From Arthrobacter ipis (GTDB lineage: Bacteria > Actinomycetota > Actinomycetes > Actinomycetales > Micrococcaceae): a DNA stretch of 64,000 nucleotides. Positions 30,388-39,415 of the stretch are shown piece after piece. Location: assembly GCF_014694315.1 (NCBI RefSeq), contig NZ_JAAOXD010000001.1, forward strand, positions 82,839 through 146,838. Direction: 5' to 3'. Position 1 is the stretch's first letter; every line of letters begins with the position of its first letter. The position numbers and the translations under genes are program-made. The notes beneath the pieces were generated by a model. It worked only from the letters and a program-made list of their open reading frames with translations. It had not been told where the DNA came from and ran no database searches.

Positions 30388-31437
30388 ATGAAGGTTTTGG
30401 TCACCGGCGGCGCCGGCTACATCGGATCACACACGGCTCTGTGCCTGCTCGAGGACGGACATGAGGTTGTCGTGCTCGACAACCTCATGAACTCGAACAT
30501 TGAGGCAGTTCGCCGCGTCGAGGAGCTCACCGGCAAGAAGGTGGAGTTCCGCGAGGCCGACCTCCTTGACGCTGAGGCTGTTGACCAGGTCTTTGCGGAG
30601 GGCGGGTTCGACGCCGTCATCCACTTCGCCGGCCTGAAGGCCGTTGGCGAGTCCGTGGCGAAGCCGCTCTGGTACTACAAGAACAACGTCGGGGGTACGC
30701 TCAACCTGCTCGAGAGCATGGATAAGGCGGGCGTCCGGCGGCTGGTCTTCAGCTCGTCGGCCACCGTTTACGGCGCCTCGGAGCACGTTCCCCTGATTGA
30801 GAAGTCGCCGCTGGACGCGACGAATCCTTACGGCAGGACTAAAGAGCAGATCGAGGACATTCTGTCCGACCTGAGCGACGCCGACCCGCGGTGGAGCATC
30901 GCACTTCTGCGCTACTTCAACCCCGTGGGTGCGCACGAGTCGGGGCGCATCGGTGAAGACCCCCACGGCATCCCCAATAACCTTTTGCCCTTCGTTGCCC
31001 AGGTTGCGGTGGGACGGCGCGAGAAAGTCATGGTGTTCGGCAATGATTACCCCACGCCAGACGGGACAGGGGTCCGGGACTACATCCACGTCATGGACCT
31101 CGCAGCCGGCCACTTGGCAGCGCTGAACTACCTGCAGACCAAGACCGGCTCGTTCCGCTGGAACCTCGGGACCGGCCGGGGTTCGTCCGTTCTGGAGGTC
31201 ATCGACGCGTTCGGTGCTGCTGCAGGACATCCGGTCCCTTATGAATTCGCGCCCCGGCGGCCGGGGGACGCGGCCGTCAGCTACGCAGATGCCTCCGCCG
31301 CATTGGCGGATCTGGGCTGGTCCGCGCACCGTGACTTGGCGCAGATGTGCGCCGACCACTGGCGCTGGCAGAGCGCCAACCCGTACGGCTACGCCGGCGC
31401 AGAAGCGACTGAACCGGCAGCAGCCGCTACGTCCTAA
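30388..31437 (+). CDS. galE: UDP-glucose 4-epimerase
   Basis: A 349-residue short-chain dehydrogenase-type epimerase that interconverts UDP-glucose and UDP-galactose with bound NAD. The NAD motif GGAGYIGSH is at residue 8, followed by SSSATVYGASEHVP (catalytic Ser/Thr) and NPYGRTKEQIE giving the YxxxK pair (Y150 region). LGTGRGSSVLEVIDAF and RRPGDAAVSYADAS are C-terminal GalE landmarks. I start at the ATG that gives MKVLVTGGAGYIGSH; a GTG six bases earlier is also possible, and no clear ribosome binding site is seen for either. It would supply UDP-galactose for Glf, and so for the galactan locus at 5.5 kb. Confidence 0.94.
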   Translation: MKVLVTGGAGYIGSHTALCLLEDGHEVVVLDNLMNSNIEAVRRVEELTGKKVEFREADLLDAEAVDQVFAEGGFDAVIHFAGLKAVGESVAKPLWYYKNNVGGTLNLLESMDKAGVRRLVFSSSATVYGASEHVPLIEKSPLDATNPYGRTKEQIEDILSDLSDADPRWSIALLRYFNPVGAHESGRIGEDPHGIPNNLLPFVAQVAVGRREKVMVFGNDYPTPDGTGVRDYIHVMDLAAGHLAALNYLQTKTGSFRWNLGTGRGSSVLEVIDAFGAAAGHPVPYEFAPRRPGDAAVSYADASAALADLGWSAHRDLAQMCADHWRWQSANPYGYAGAEATEPAAAATS

Positions 31438-31564
31438 GCTCCACGCCATCGCTGGTCAGTTATCCACATGCCTGATTTTGTGGCTTGGCTCACGGGATAG
31501 CATCCTTTAGCTTTAACCCAGATGTACTGCCTCCGCTGGGGGCGGCAGTCGTTCGGGGGAATTC

Positions 31565-32788
31565 ATGGATGCAGTACGCATTGTCGAGGATGAAGTCCGG
31601 GAGCTGATTCGTCGGCGGGGCCTCGATCCGTTGCACCAAACGGCCGAGGTCAGGCGGCTCGTGGAAGCGGCCGTGACCGACTATGACGAGCGCGCACTCA
31701 TGGGTCCGCTTCCACCGCTTGGGCCGCTGGAGTCAGCACGCCGGTTTGTCTTTGATGCGGTGGCCGGGTTTGGTGCCCTCCAACCGTTCCTGGATGATCC
31801 GGGCATCGAGGAAATTTGGATCAACGCGCCCACTGAAATCTACGTTGCACGGAACGGCGAATCCGAACTCACATCACTGAGCCTGACGGACCAGCAGGTC
31901 CGGGACCTCGTTGAGCGGATGCTGAAGAGCTCAGGCCGGCGGCTGGACATCTCATCGCCCTTCGTGGACGCAGCATTGCCCGACGGATCCCGCCTGCACG
32001 TGGTCATCCCGGACGTCACCAGACGCCACTGGGCCGTCAACATCCGTAAGTTCGTTGTGAAGGCGACCAGGCTGGATCATCTCGTGGAACTGGGCACACT
32101 GACCCCTCAGTCCGGGCGCTTCCTTGGCGCCGCTGTCGCGAGCGGACTCAACATCCTGGTCTCAGGCGCGACGCAGGCGGGGAAGACCACGCTGCTGAAC
32201 TGCCTCGCAGCCAGCATCGGCAGCCGCGAGCGCGTCATTACGGTCGAGGAGATCTTCGAACTGCAGTTTCCGCTGCGCGATGTGGTCGGGCTGCAATGCC
32301 GGCAGCCGAACCTCGAAGGCGAAGGGGAGATACCGCTCCGCAGGCTGGTCAAGGAAGCCCTCCGCATGCGGCCTGACCGCCTGGTGGTGGGCGAAGTCCG
32401 GGAAGCGGAGAGCCTCGACATGCTGATCGCCCTCAACAGCGGCCTTCCGGGGATGTGCACCGTCCATGCCAATTCAGCACACGACGCCGTGACCAAGATG
32501 TGCACCTTGCCGCTGCTCGCCGGGGACAACATTTCCAGCGCGTTTGTGGTTCCCACTGTGGCCTCGTGCATCGATCTGGTGGTTCACTGCAGCCGCCTTG
32601 CAAACGGGCGGAGGCAGGTGACAGAAATCCTCTCCCTGGGCAGGCGGGTCGAGAACGGAATTATCGAGTCCTCGATGATTTTCTCGACGATCGGCGGCCT
32701 GCTGGAACCGACGGCCAACACCATGCCGGCGGAGGAGAAATTCGCCAGAGCCGGTTATGAGGTCGCGGCACTCTTGGACCCGCGCTGA
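31565..32788 (+). CDS. tadA: Tad/type IV secretion hexameric ATPase TadA (CpaF)
   Basis: A 407-residue VirB11-like secretion ATPase that drives Flp/Tad pilus assembly at the inner face of the membrane. The N-terminal domain contains FLDDPGIEEIWINAPTEIYV, the usual CpaF opening. The nucleotide site is SGATQAGKTTLLNCL (Walker A about residue 200), with RPDRLVVGEVREAESLDML as Walker B and HANSAHDAVTKM as the His box. The operon starts here: no tadZ/cpaE gene lies in the 127 bases after galE. The following gene starts on the last base of this stop codon. Confidence 0.93.
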   Translation: MDAVRIVEDEVRELIRRRGLDPLHQTAEVRRLVEAAVTDYDERALMGPLPPLGPLESARRFVFDAVAGFGALQPFLDDPGIEEIWINAPTEIYVARNGESELTSLSLTDQQVRDLVERMLKSSGRRLDISSPFVDAALPDGSRLHVVIPDVTRRHWAVNIRKFVVKATRLDHLVELGTLTPQSGRFLGAAVASGLNILVSGATQAGKTTLLNCLAASIGSRERVITVEEIFELQFPLRDVVGLQCRQPNLEGEGEIPLRRLVKEALRMRPDRLVVGEVREAESLDMLIALNSGLPGMCTVHANSAHDAVTKMCTLPLLAGDNISSAFVVPTVASCIDLVVHCSRLANGRRQVTEILSLGRRVENGIIESSMIFSTIGGLLEPTANTMPAEEKFARAGYEVAALLDPR

Positions 32789-33642
32789 TGGCTGCGCTGC
32801 TGGGGCTTCTGGTAGGAGCCGGGCTGTTCCTCATCTGGTGGTCGGCTTGGGACGAGCCCGCGCGTCCCAAGCGAGAGCCGCGGACAAGCCCTCTCCATGA
32901 GCTGCTGTTGTCTGCCGGCATTGAAAGGGTCACCGGCGCCGGTCTGATGGGCAGCTGCCTGGGACTTGGCGCCTTCGCGACGCTGGCCCTCTTCGCCGTG
33001 AGCAGGTCCCTGCCCGTCTCCGTTTGCTTCGGCCTGTTCGGCGCCTGGTTTCCGGTGGCGGTGGTGAAATGGCGGGTCAAGAGACGAAGCTCCGTCTTGC
33101 GGAGGGTGTGGCCCGACGTCGTGGACCATCTGCGGTCGGCCATCCGGGCCGGGTTATCCCTGCCCGAAGCACTGATACAGCTTGGCGAAAAGGGGCCGGA
33201 AGAGCTCCGGCACGTGTTTCGCGACTTCGGCTCGGACTACCGCTCGGGCGGCCAGTTCGACGCATCGCTGAACAGGCTCAAGGAACGGCTGGCGGACCCA
33301 GTAGCTGACCGCATCATCGAGGCACTTCGGCTAACCCGGGAGGTGGGCGGCTCGGATCTCGGCAAGCTGCTCGGGACCCTCGCCGAGTTCCTGCGCGAAA
33401 GTGCACGGACCCGGAGCGAGCTTGAAGCGCGGCAGTCGTGGACAGTCAACGCTGCCCGGCTGGCCGTCGCGGCCCCGTGGATCGTCATGCTGCTGCTGGT
33501 CAGCCGTCCTGAGGCTGTGGCTGCATACAACACCCCCATCGGGGCGGCCGTGCTGTTGGGAGGCCTGGTTGTCTCGCTGGTGTGCTATTCGGTCATGCTG
33601 AAGATAGGGGCCCTCCCAGAGGAAGAGAGGGTGCTGCGATGA
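32788..33642 (+). CDS. tadB: Tad pilus inner-membrane platform protein TadB
   Basis: The 284-residue protein is a type II secretion F-domain protein. It has membrane segments at about residues 3-21, 45-90 (two) and 225-275 (two), and a cytoplasmic F domain with WPDVVDHLRSAIRAGLSLPEA and RIIEALRLTREVGGSDLGKLL. Such proteins form, with TadC, the platform that the TadA ATPase turns to push pilin out of the membrane. The ATG overlaps the tadA stop by one base and tadC overlaps its stop by 4, so the three are translated together. Confidence 0.9.
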   Translation: MAALLGLLVGAGLFLIWWSAWDEPARPKREPRTSPLHELLLSAGIERVTGAGLMGSCLGLGAFATLALFAVSRSLPVSVCFGLFGAWFPVAVVKWRVKRRSSVLRRVWPDVVDHLRSAIRAGLSLPEALIQLGEKGPEELRHVFRDFGSDYRSGGQFDASLNRLKERLADPVADRIIEALRLTREVGGSDLGKLLGTLAEFLRESARTRSELEARQSWTVNAARLAVAAPWIVMLLLVSRPEAVAAYNTPIGAAVLLGGLVVSLVCYSVMLKIGALPEEERVLR

Positions 33643-34580
33643 CCACCGTTCCAGCGGCCGCGATCGTCTGCGGTGCATTCCTGGGTGCCGGTCTGTGGCT
33701 CCTCCTTGTCAGGCTCCCGTTCATGCGGTCCGTCAGTTTCGTGGAACGGATCGAACCGCAGCTCAGATGCCAAAACCTCGAATCAAGGCTCCTGCGGGCG
33801 GAGGAACGCGTTCTCACTCCTTTTGGTCCCCTCGAACGCATAGTCCGCCCGCTGATCAGGGAAGCCACGGCCAAACTGGCCAGATTCAACCTTGGCTCCG
33901 CCGCCCTCAGTCGCAGGCTTGCGCAAGCACGCATCGACAAGTCGCCCTTGGACTTCCGGGCCCAGCAGCTCTTCTGGGGGCTTTGCACATTTATTGCAGC
34001 TGTCAGCGTGATAGTGCTGGCAGCACTCTCCGGGAGATTCAGCCCCGTCCTGGCCGTGGCCGTCTCCGTCGGTAGCGCAATCGGCGGCTTCCTCTTTAGG
34101 GACTACTGGCTCGGGGTGCAGATCAAACGGCGGGAGGAGCGGATGCTGGCAGAATTCCCCAGCCTGGCGGAAATGATTGCGCTCGCGGTGGGTGCCGGGG
34201 AGAGCGCCACCGGCGCTCTCGACCGCGTGTGCAGGACCGCCCGGGGTGAGCTCTCCAAGGAATTCAGCAGGGTCTTGGCCGAAACCCGCGCGGGCAAGCC
34301 CCTGGTGGATGCTCTCCAGGAGTTTTCTGCGCGCACCGATCTGGGGCCGCTCATCCGCTTTGTTGACGGCATCATCGTGGCAGTGGAACGCGGGACGCCA
34401 CTGGCCGAAGTCCTCAGGGCCCAGGCCCAGGACGTCCGCGACACAGCCAAGCGTGAGCTGATGGAGTCCGCCGGCAAGAAGGAGATCGCGATGATGGTGC
34501 CGCTTGTCTTTGGCGTGCTGCCCCTGACAGTGGTGTTTGCCGTGTTCCCCGGAATAGCGGCACTCAGCCTCAATTTTTGA
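33639..34580 (+). CDS. tadC: Tad pilus inner-membrane platform protein TadC
   Basis: A second type II secretion F-domain protein, 313 residues, with an N-terminal membrane anchor, two central helices (about residues 110-150), the F domain FPSLAEMIALAVGAGESATG and FVDGIIVAVERGTPLAEVLR, and a C-terminal helix MMVPLVFGVLPLTVVFAVFP. The frame is open from 33582, but the ATG at 33639 overlaps the tadB stop (ATGA) and begins just before the anchor. It pairs with TadB in the pilus platform. Confidence 0.9.
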   Translation: MTTVPAAAIVCGAFLGAGLWLLLVRLPFMRSVSFVERIEPQLRCQNLESRLLRAEERVLTPFGPLERIVRPLIREATAKLARFNLGSAALSRRLAQARIDKSPLDFRAQQLFWGLCTFIAAVSVIVLAALSGRFSPVLAVAVSVGSAIGGFLFRDYWLGVQIKRREERMLAEFPSLAEMIALAVGAGESATGALDRVCRTARGELSKEFSRVLAETRAGKPLVDALQEFSARTDLGPLIRFVDGIIVAVERGTPLAEVLRAQAQDVRDTAKRELMESAGKKEIAMMVPLVFGVLPLTVVFAVFPGIAALSLNF

Positions 34581-34651
34581 CGCGGCTGCTCCGGCAGCCG
34601 CCGGAAGTGGCCACATTCAACAAACAAACAACTCCGAGAAAAGGGAAGCAC

Positions 34652-34894
34652 ATGACATTCATGGCCAGGCACGGACTTGCACTTGTCGCCGCATTAGCGG
34701 CGCTGATCGGCCACTCCTTGACTGCGGCCCCGCGCCCCCGGAAGACCTTCTCGGACCATCCTGAACGCGGGGATGTGCCCGGCTGGGTCATGATCACCCT
34801 GATGTCCGCGGTCCTTGTTGCCGCGCTGCTGGCCGTGGCCGGCCCGGCCTTGGAAGCCATGTTCAACCAGGCGATGGACACGGTCGGAAAATAG
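34652..34894 (+). CDS. Small pilin-like membrane peptide of the Tad operon
   Basis: An 80-residue protein with an N-terminal hydrophobic stretch, a charged middle (PRKTFSDHPERGDVPG) and one strong hydrophobic helix near the C-terminus (WVMITLMSAVLVAALLAVAG) ending in a short polar tail. A short basic or acidic leader, then a single helix, is the layout of Flp-type pilins, and the position directly after tadC is where the pilin gene is expected in compact actinobacterial Tad operons. AAGGGAAG precedes the ATG. The classical G-x4-E cleavage pattern is not clear, so assignment as the main pilin is inference from position. Confidence 0.7.
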   Translation: MTFMARHGLALVAALAALIGHSLTAAPRPRKTFSDHPERGDVPGWVMITLMSAVLVAALLAVAGPALEAMFNQAMDTVGK

Positions 34895-34897
34895 CCC

Positions 34898-35293
34898 GTG
34901 AACGAAACCGGTGCGGCCACTTCCGGACGTGAGCGCGGTGCTGCCGTTGTCGACTTTGTGCTCGTGGGCGCCCTGCTGACGGTGTTTTTTGTCTCCATTA
35001 TTCAGCTCGCCCTCATCATGCACGTCCGGAACACACTCATCGACGCGGCGGCGTCCGGCGCCCGGCACGGGACCTTGGCCGACCGCAGCGCGGACGACGC
35101 CCGGCACCGTACCGGCGAGCTCATCGGAACGGCGCTCAATGCCGACTTTGCCCGTGACATCGAAACACGTGAAGTCGTCTTCCAAGGGCTCCGGACACTG
35201 GAGGTGACCGTTAGGGCCCCACTGCCGGTCATCGGTCTAATCGGTCCGCGCGGAGGGCTGGAGGTCACCGGCCATGCCGCGATCACCGGCTGA
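34898..35293 (+). CDS. tadE: TadE-like pseudopilin
   Basis: The 131-residue protein opens with RERGAAVVDFVLVGALLTVF, the TadE pattern of a short charged leader before one long N-terminal helix, and continues with IIQLALIMHVRNTLIDAAASGAR, typical of the family. The remaining 85 residues form an exported beta-rich domain. An aspartate takes the place of the usual glutamate at +5. It starts with GTG three bases after the pilin-like gene and would be a minor pseudopilin needed for pilus assembly. Confidence 0.85.
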   Translation: MNETGAATSGRERGAAVVDFVLVGALLTVFFVSIIQLALIMHVRNTLIDAAASGARHGTLADRSADDARHRTGELIGTALNADFARDIETREVVFQGLRTLEVTVRAPLPVIGLIGPRGGLEVTGHAAITG

Positions 35294-35849
35294 CCGTAGG
35301 CGGCGCCACTTCACCAAGCGATTTGCAGACAGATTCCGGGAGGCGCTGTGCCTCGGCCCTGGTGGTACTCCCGGCCCCTGCGGCAGCTTCGGCGCCCACG
35401 GCACACGTGACGCAAGGAACGCAGGGGGCGACGTCGGGCAACGGGGGAGTGCGGTCGTGGAGTTCACGTTCCTCGGACTGCTCCTCATGGTTCCCGTGGT
35501 GTACTTCATCATCACTGTTGGCCAGCTTCAGGGCGGCTCGTTCGCCGTGGTGGGCGCAGCGGACCAGGCAGCCAAGGTCTTCGTGGCGCAGCCCGATGCA
35601 CCGTCGGGCCGGGCAGCCGCTGAGCAGGCCACCATGGTGGCCCTTGCTGACTACGGCCATCCCGTCGGGAACGCCAGCGTCGAGATCCACTGCGACTCCG
35701 GCGGCGACTGCACCGCCGCGGGCTCGGCGGTCACCGTCACTGTTCGGCTCACCGTGCCGCTGCCTTTCGCCCCCTTTGGGGAGGCAATGCCCCTCAACGC
35801 CGGCCAGCTCAGCGCTTCGGCCACGCAGGTTGTGGGCAGGTTCCGTTGA
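35274..35849 (+). CDS. TadE/TadF-like pseudopilin
   Basis: A 191-residue protein whose core matches a TadE-type pseudopilin: VGQRGSAVVEFTFLGLLLMV with the glutamate at +5 and a single N-terminal helix, followed by AADQAAKVFVAQPD and an exported domain with one Cys pair (HCDSGGDCTAAG). The first 55 residues are basic and unusual for the family, so the true start may be later; the ATG used overlaps the previous gene by 20 bases. It is part of the same operon. Confidence 0.8.
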   Translation: MPRSPADRRRRHFTKRFADRFREALCLGPGGTPGPCGSFGAHGTRDARNAGGDVGQRGSAVVEFTFLGLLLMVPVVYFIITVGQLQGGSFAVVGAADQAAKVFVAQPDAPSGRAAAEQATMVALADYGHPVGNASVEIHCDSGGDCTAAGSAVTVTVRLTVPLPFAPFGEAMPLNAGQLSASATQVVGRFR

Positions 35850-36328
35850 CGCCTCTTGCCGCCAGCCGCATCTCCGCCGGACCAGCACGAACCAGCCGCG
35901 ATGAGGACGGGCAAATGACAGTCCTCATCATCGGGTTCGTCATGCTGGCCCTGCTGGTCAGCACCGTGGTCATGGCGGCGTCCAGCCTTTACATCGAGCA
36001 CAAGAAGCTCCTGTCGCTGGCCGACGGCGCCTCTGTGGCCGCCGCCGACTCCTACACACTTGGCCAGGTGGAAACGGCCGGCGGCACTCCGTCGGCACTG
36101 CTGAACGGTGACAGAGTCCGGAACGTCGCCGCCGATTATCTCAGCCGCAGCGGCGCCTTCGCGCGCGTCGATGGACTGGCCGTCGCAGCCGGAACAGGGA
36201 CGCCGGACGGTTCCACCTCCGTGGTGGTTCTCAGCGCCACCGTGCACCCGCCGGTGGTCAATTTCCTCATCCCGGACGGCATCACCATTGCCGCCACGTC
36301 TACCGCACGCTCGCGGCTGACGCGGTAG
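35846..36328 (+). CDS. TadG-like pilus-associated membrane protein
   Basis: A 160-residue protein with DEDGQMTVLIIGFVMLALLV near residue 20: the Asp-Gly-Gln leader plus long helix is typical of actinobacterial TadG/Rv3654c-like proteins that close Tad operons. The rest, LSLADGASVAAADSYTLG onward, is a small exported domain. A TTG start overlaps the preceding stop. The operon ends here, 51 bases before prfB, with no prepilin peptidase (TadV) gene, which must lie elsewhere. Confidence 0.78.
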   Translation: MTPLAASRISAGPARTSRDEDGQMTVLIIGFVMLALLVSTVVMAASSLYIEHKKLLSLADGASVAAADSYTLGQVETAGGTPSALLNGDRVRNVAADYLSRSGAFARVDGLAVAAGTGTPDGSTSVVVLSATVHPPVVNFLIPDGITIAATSTARSRLTR

Positions 36329-36379
36329 CCGGGCCGCCGGTCCTACCGCTCAGGGCGGATAGCGTACGCTTAAACAACC

Positions 36380-37495
36380 ATGGCTCAAATTGATTTTGCT
36401 GCAGAAATCCGCGCGCTGCGCGGCACCTATACCTCCATCGAAAACGTCACCGATGTCGAGGCGCTCAAGGAAGAGATCGCAGAACTGAGCGAGCGGGCCG
36501 GCGAGCCGAACCTGTGGGATGACCCCGCGGCCGCCCAGGTTATTACCTCGCGGCTGTCGCACCGCCAATCCGAGCTGGAGCGGCTGAACACGCTGGTTTC
36601 CCGCATCGACGACCTTGAGGTGCTGGTGGAACTCGGCCAGGACGAGGACGACGCCGACTCCATGGGGGAGGCTGAGGCGGAGCTTGAGTCCATCCGCAAG
36701 TCGCTGAAGGACCTCGAGGTCGTCACCCTGCTCTCCGGCGAGTACGACGAGCGGGAGGCCGTGGTGACTATCCGCTCCGGGGCCGGCGGCGTCGATGCCG
36801 CGGACTTCGCCGAGATGCTGCTGCGCATGTACCTCCGGTGGGCAGAGCGCCATGGCTACCCCACCACCGTTATGGACACCTCCTACGCGGAGGAGGCGGG
36901 CCTCAAGTCCGCCACCTTCGAGGTCAACGCGCCGTACGCGTTCGGCACGCTGAGCGTCGAGGCGGGAACACACCGGCTGGTCAGGATCAGCCCGTTCGAC
37001 AACCAGGGGCGCCGGCAGACCTCCTTCGCTGCCGTGGAAGTCATTCCCCTCATTGAACAGACAGACTCCATTGACATCCCGGACAACGAAATCCGCGTGG
37101 ACGTCTTCCGCTCGTCCGGCCCCGGCGGTCAGTCGGTTAACACCACCGACTCCGCCGTCCGCCTGACCCACATCCCCACCGGGACCGTGGTATCCATGCA
37201 GAACGAGAAGTCGCAGCTGCAGAACCGCGCCGCCGCGATGCGGGTACTCCAGTCGAGGCTCCTGCTGCTCAAAAAGGAGCAGGAGGACGCGGAGAAGAAG
37301 GCGTTCGCCGGCGACGTCAAGGCATCCTGGGGCGACCAGATGCGTTCATACGTCCTGAACCCGTACCAGATGGTCAAGGACCTCCGGACCGAGCACGAAG
37401 TGGGAAACACCAGCGCCGTGCTGGACGGCGCCATTGACGACTTCATCGAAGCCGGGATCCGCTGGCGCACTGACAACCGCAACGCCGAACGATAG
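36380..37495 (+). CDS. prfB: Peptide chain release factor 2
   Basis: RF2 recognises UGA and UAA stop codons and triggers peptidyl-tRNA hydrolysis. The 371-residue protein has the stop-codon reading SPF motif in [19 protein letters not shown] and the catalytic GGQ loop in [19 protein letters not shown]. The reading frame is continuous from the ATG, with no in-frame UGA near codon 25, so the autoregulatory +1 frameshift of many bacterial prfB genes is absent, as is usual in high-GC actinobacteria. The ftsE-ftsX operon follows after 175 bases, the same order as in mycobacteria. Confidence 0.97.
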   Translation: MAQIDFAAEIRALRGTYTSIENVTDVEALKEEIAELSERAGEPNLWDDPAAAQVITSRLSHRQSELERLNTLVSRIDDLEVLVELGQDEDDADSMGEAEAELESIRKSLKDLEVVTLLSGEYDEREAVVTIRSGAGGVDAADFAEMLLRMYLRWAERHGYPTTVMDTSYAEEAGLKSATFEVNAPYAFGTLSVEAGTHRLVRISPFDNQGRRQTSFAAVEVIPLIEQTDSIDIPDNEIRVDVFRSSGPGGQSVNTTDSAVRLTHIPTGTVVSMQNEKSQLQNRAAAMRVLQSRLLLLKKEQEDAEKKAFAGDVKASWGDQMRSYVLNPYQMVKDLRTEHEVGNTSAVLDGAIDDFIEAGIRWRTDNRNAER

Positions 37496-37670
37496 ACGCA
37501 CCCGCCCGGCCGAGGAACCCAATCCCGCGACACGCCCCTCTGACTCCCGCCTGAGCACGGTGGCCCGTGCGTATAGTCGAGAGGCCGGAGCTCTTCTTCC
37601 CCCTAGAGAAAGCCCCCGCACCGGTTGCAGACCATGCCCATAAAGCCGTGTCCTGCAGGGTTTTAGGGTC

Positions 37671-38480
37671 ATGATCCGTTTCGAAAATGTCACCAAGGTC
37701 TACGACCAGAAAGCCAGGCCCGCCCTGGATTCTGTCAGCCTTGAAATTGACCGTGGTGAATTCGCCTTCCTCGTCGGCGCGTCGGGATCCGGCAAGTCCA
37801 CGTTCCTGCGCCTGGTCCTCAAGGAAGACCGCGCCACCTCCGGCACCGTCCACGTCGCCGGCCAGAACGTCGCCAACATCTCCAGCTGGCGCGTGCCCCG
37901 CCTGCGCCGCGGAATCGGCGTGGTGTTCCAGGACTTCCGCCTGCTGCCGCAGAAGAACGTCTTCGCCAATGTCGCCTTCGCCATGCAGGTCATCGGCAAG
38001 AGCCGCAGCGTCATCCGCGACACTGTCCCCGAGGTGCTCAAGACCGTAGGCCTGGAGGGCAAAGAGAAACGCATGCCGCACGAGCTCTCCGGCGGTGAGC
38101 AGCAACGCGTGGCCATTGCCCGCGCCGTAGTCAACCGCCCCGGCATCCTGCTGGCCGACGAGCCCACCGGCAACCTCGATCCCACCACGTCCATGGGCAT
38201 CATGGGCGTCCTGGACAAGATCAACCAGAACGGCACCACCGTGGTCATGGCCACCCACGACGACGACATCGTGAACGAGATGCGCAAACGCGTCGTGGAG
38301 CTCAAGAACGGCAAAGTCATCCGCGACGAAGCCCGGGCCCTCTACACGTCGATGATGCCTGTGGTCGGCCAGTCCCGAAGGCTCAAGGATGCCAGCGGAC
38401 GCGACGAGACCGCGGACTCCGGCGGCCAGGCAGCGCGCGAACAGGCAGCGCGCGAGCAGGCAGGGGAGGGCCGGCTGTGA
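37671..38480 (+). CDS. ftsE: Cell division ATP-binding protein FtsE
   Basis: FtsE is the ATPase that, with FtsX, controls peptidoglycan hydrolases at the division site. The ABC motifs are [14 protein letters not shown] (Walker A), [14 protein letters not shown] (signature), [13 protein letters not shown] (Walker B) and MATHDDDIV (H-loop). At 269 residues it is longer than the usual 229: the extra C-terminal 40 residues are hydrophilic, with a short duplication [15 protein letters not shown] -10-like TATAGT sits at 37572-37577, about 95 bases upstream. The GTG of ftsX overlaps its stop by 4 bases. Confidence 0.95.
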   Translation: MIRFENVTKVYDQKARPALDSVSLEIDRGEFAFLVGASGSGKSTFLRLVLKEDRATSGTVHVAGQNVANISSWRVPRLRRGIGVVFQDFRLLPQKNVFANVAFAMQVIGKSRSVIRDTVPEVLKTVGLEGKEKRMPHELSGGEQQRVAIARAVVNRPGILLADEPTGNLDPTTSMGIMGVLDKINQNGTTVVMATHDDDIVNEMRKRVVELKNGKVIRDEARALYTSMMPVVGQSRRLKDASGRDETADSGGQAAREQAAREQAGEGRL

Positions 38481-39391
38481 GGCTCCAGTTCATCCTCGGC
38501 GAGATCGGCGGCGGCCTGCGCCGCAACCTGTCGATGGTCGTCTCCGTCATCCTGGTGACCTTCGTGTCCCTGACTTTCGTGGGCGCCGCCGGTATGCTCC
38601 AGCTCCAGATCAACCAGATGAAGGGCTACTGGTACGACAAGGTCCAGGTGGCCATCTTCCTGTGCGGGGAAGGGTCGACGGCGGCTGGTTGCGCCTCGGG
38701 ACCGGTGACGGCCGAACAGCAGGACAACTTGCGGACCCTGCTGGAATCGCCAGCAGTGGCCCAGTACGTGAACGATTTCCAGTTCGAATCCAAGGACGAC
38801 GCCTACAAGCACTTCAAAGAGCAGTTCTCGAACTCTCCGATCGTGGATTCGGTCACGCCGGACCAGCTTCCCGCCTCGTTCCGGATCAACATGAAGGACC
38901 CGGAGAAGTACCAGATCATCAGCGAGACGTTCTCCTCGCAGCCGGGCGTCGAAACGGTCATCGACCAGCGGCAGGTCCTGGAGCGGCTCTTCTCCGTTAT
39001 GAACGGGGCGTCCCTGGTGGCAGTCATTATCGCCGGTGTAATGACGGTGTGCGCCATCCTGCTCATCGCCACCACAATCCGGCTTTCGGCGTTCAGCCGG
39101 CGGCGGGAGACCGGCATCATGCGGCTCGTGGGAGCGTCAAAGACAGTGATCCAGCTGCCCTTCATCCTGGAGGGCGTGATTGCCGCGGTGATCGGAGCAG
39201 CCCTGGCCTCCGGAACGCTGTGGGCCGTGGCGCACTTCTTCCTGGGCGAATACCTGTCCAAGCAGTATCCGGATACTGCGTTCATCTCCCCGGCACAGAC
39301 CCTGCTCCTGGCCCCTGCGCTTGTCGGGCTGGGTGTTGTTCTGGCGGGTACTTCATCTCTGCTCACGCTGCGCCGATACTTGAGGGTGTAG
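38477..39391 (+). CDS. ftsX: Cell division membrane protein FtsX
   Basis: The 304-residue FtsX has four membrane helices (about residues 20-42, 175-200, 228-250, 272-295) and a large extracytoplasmic loop between the first two that holds [11 protein letters not shown] and a second Cys (AGCASG), like the actinobacterial FtsX loop that binds the hydrolase partner. [19 protein letters not shown] is the family coupling region. It is translationally coupled to ftsE and followed three bases later by an M23 peptidase gene, so the transporter and its likely target are in one operon. Confidence 0.94.
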   Translation: MRLQFILGEIGGGLRRNLSMVVSVILVTFVSLTFVGAAGMLQLQINQMKGYWYDKVQVAIFLCGEGSTAAGCASGPVTAEQQDNLRTLLESPAVAQYVNDFQFESKDDAYKHFKEQFSNSPIVDSVTPDQLPASFRINMKDPEKYQIISETFSSQPGVETVIDQRQVLERLFSVMNGASLVAVIIAGVMTVCAILLIATTIRLSAFSRRRETGIMRLVGASKTVIQLPFILEGVIAAVIGAALASGTLWAVAHFFLGEYLSKQYPDTAFISPAQTLLLAPALVGLGVVLAGTSSLLTLRRYLRV

Positions 39392-39415
39392 GCCATGCTC
39401 ATCGAAGGAATGCCC

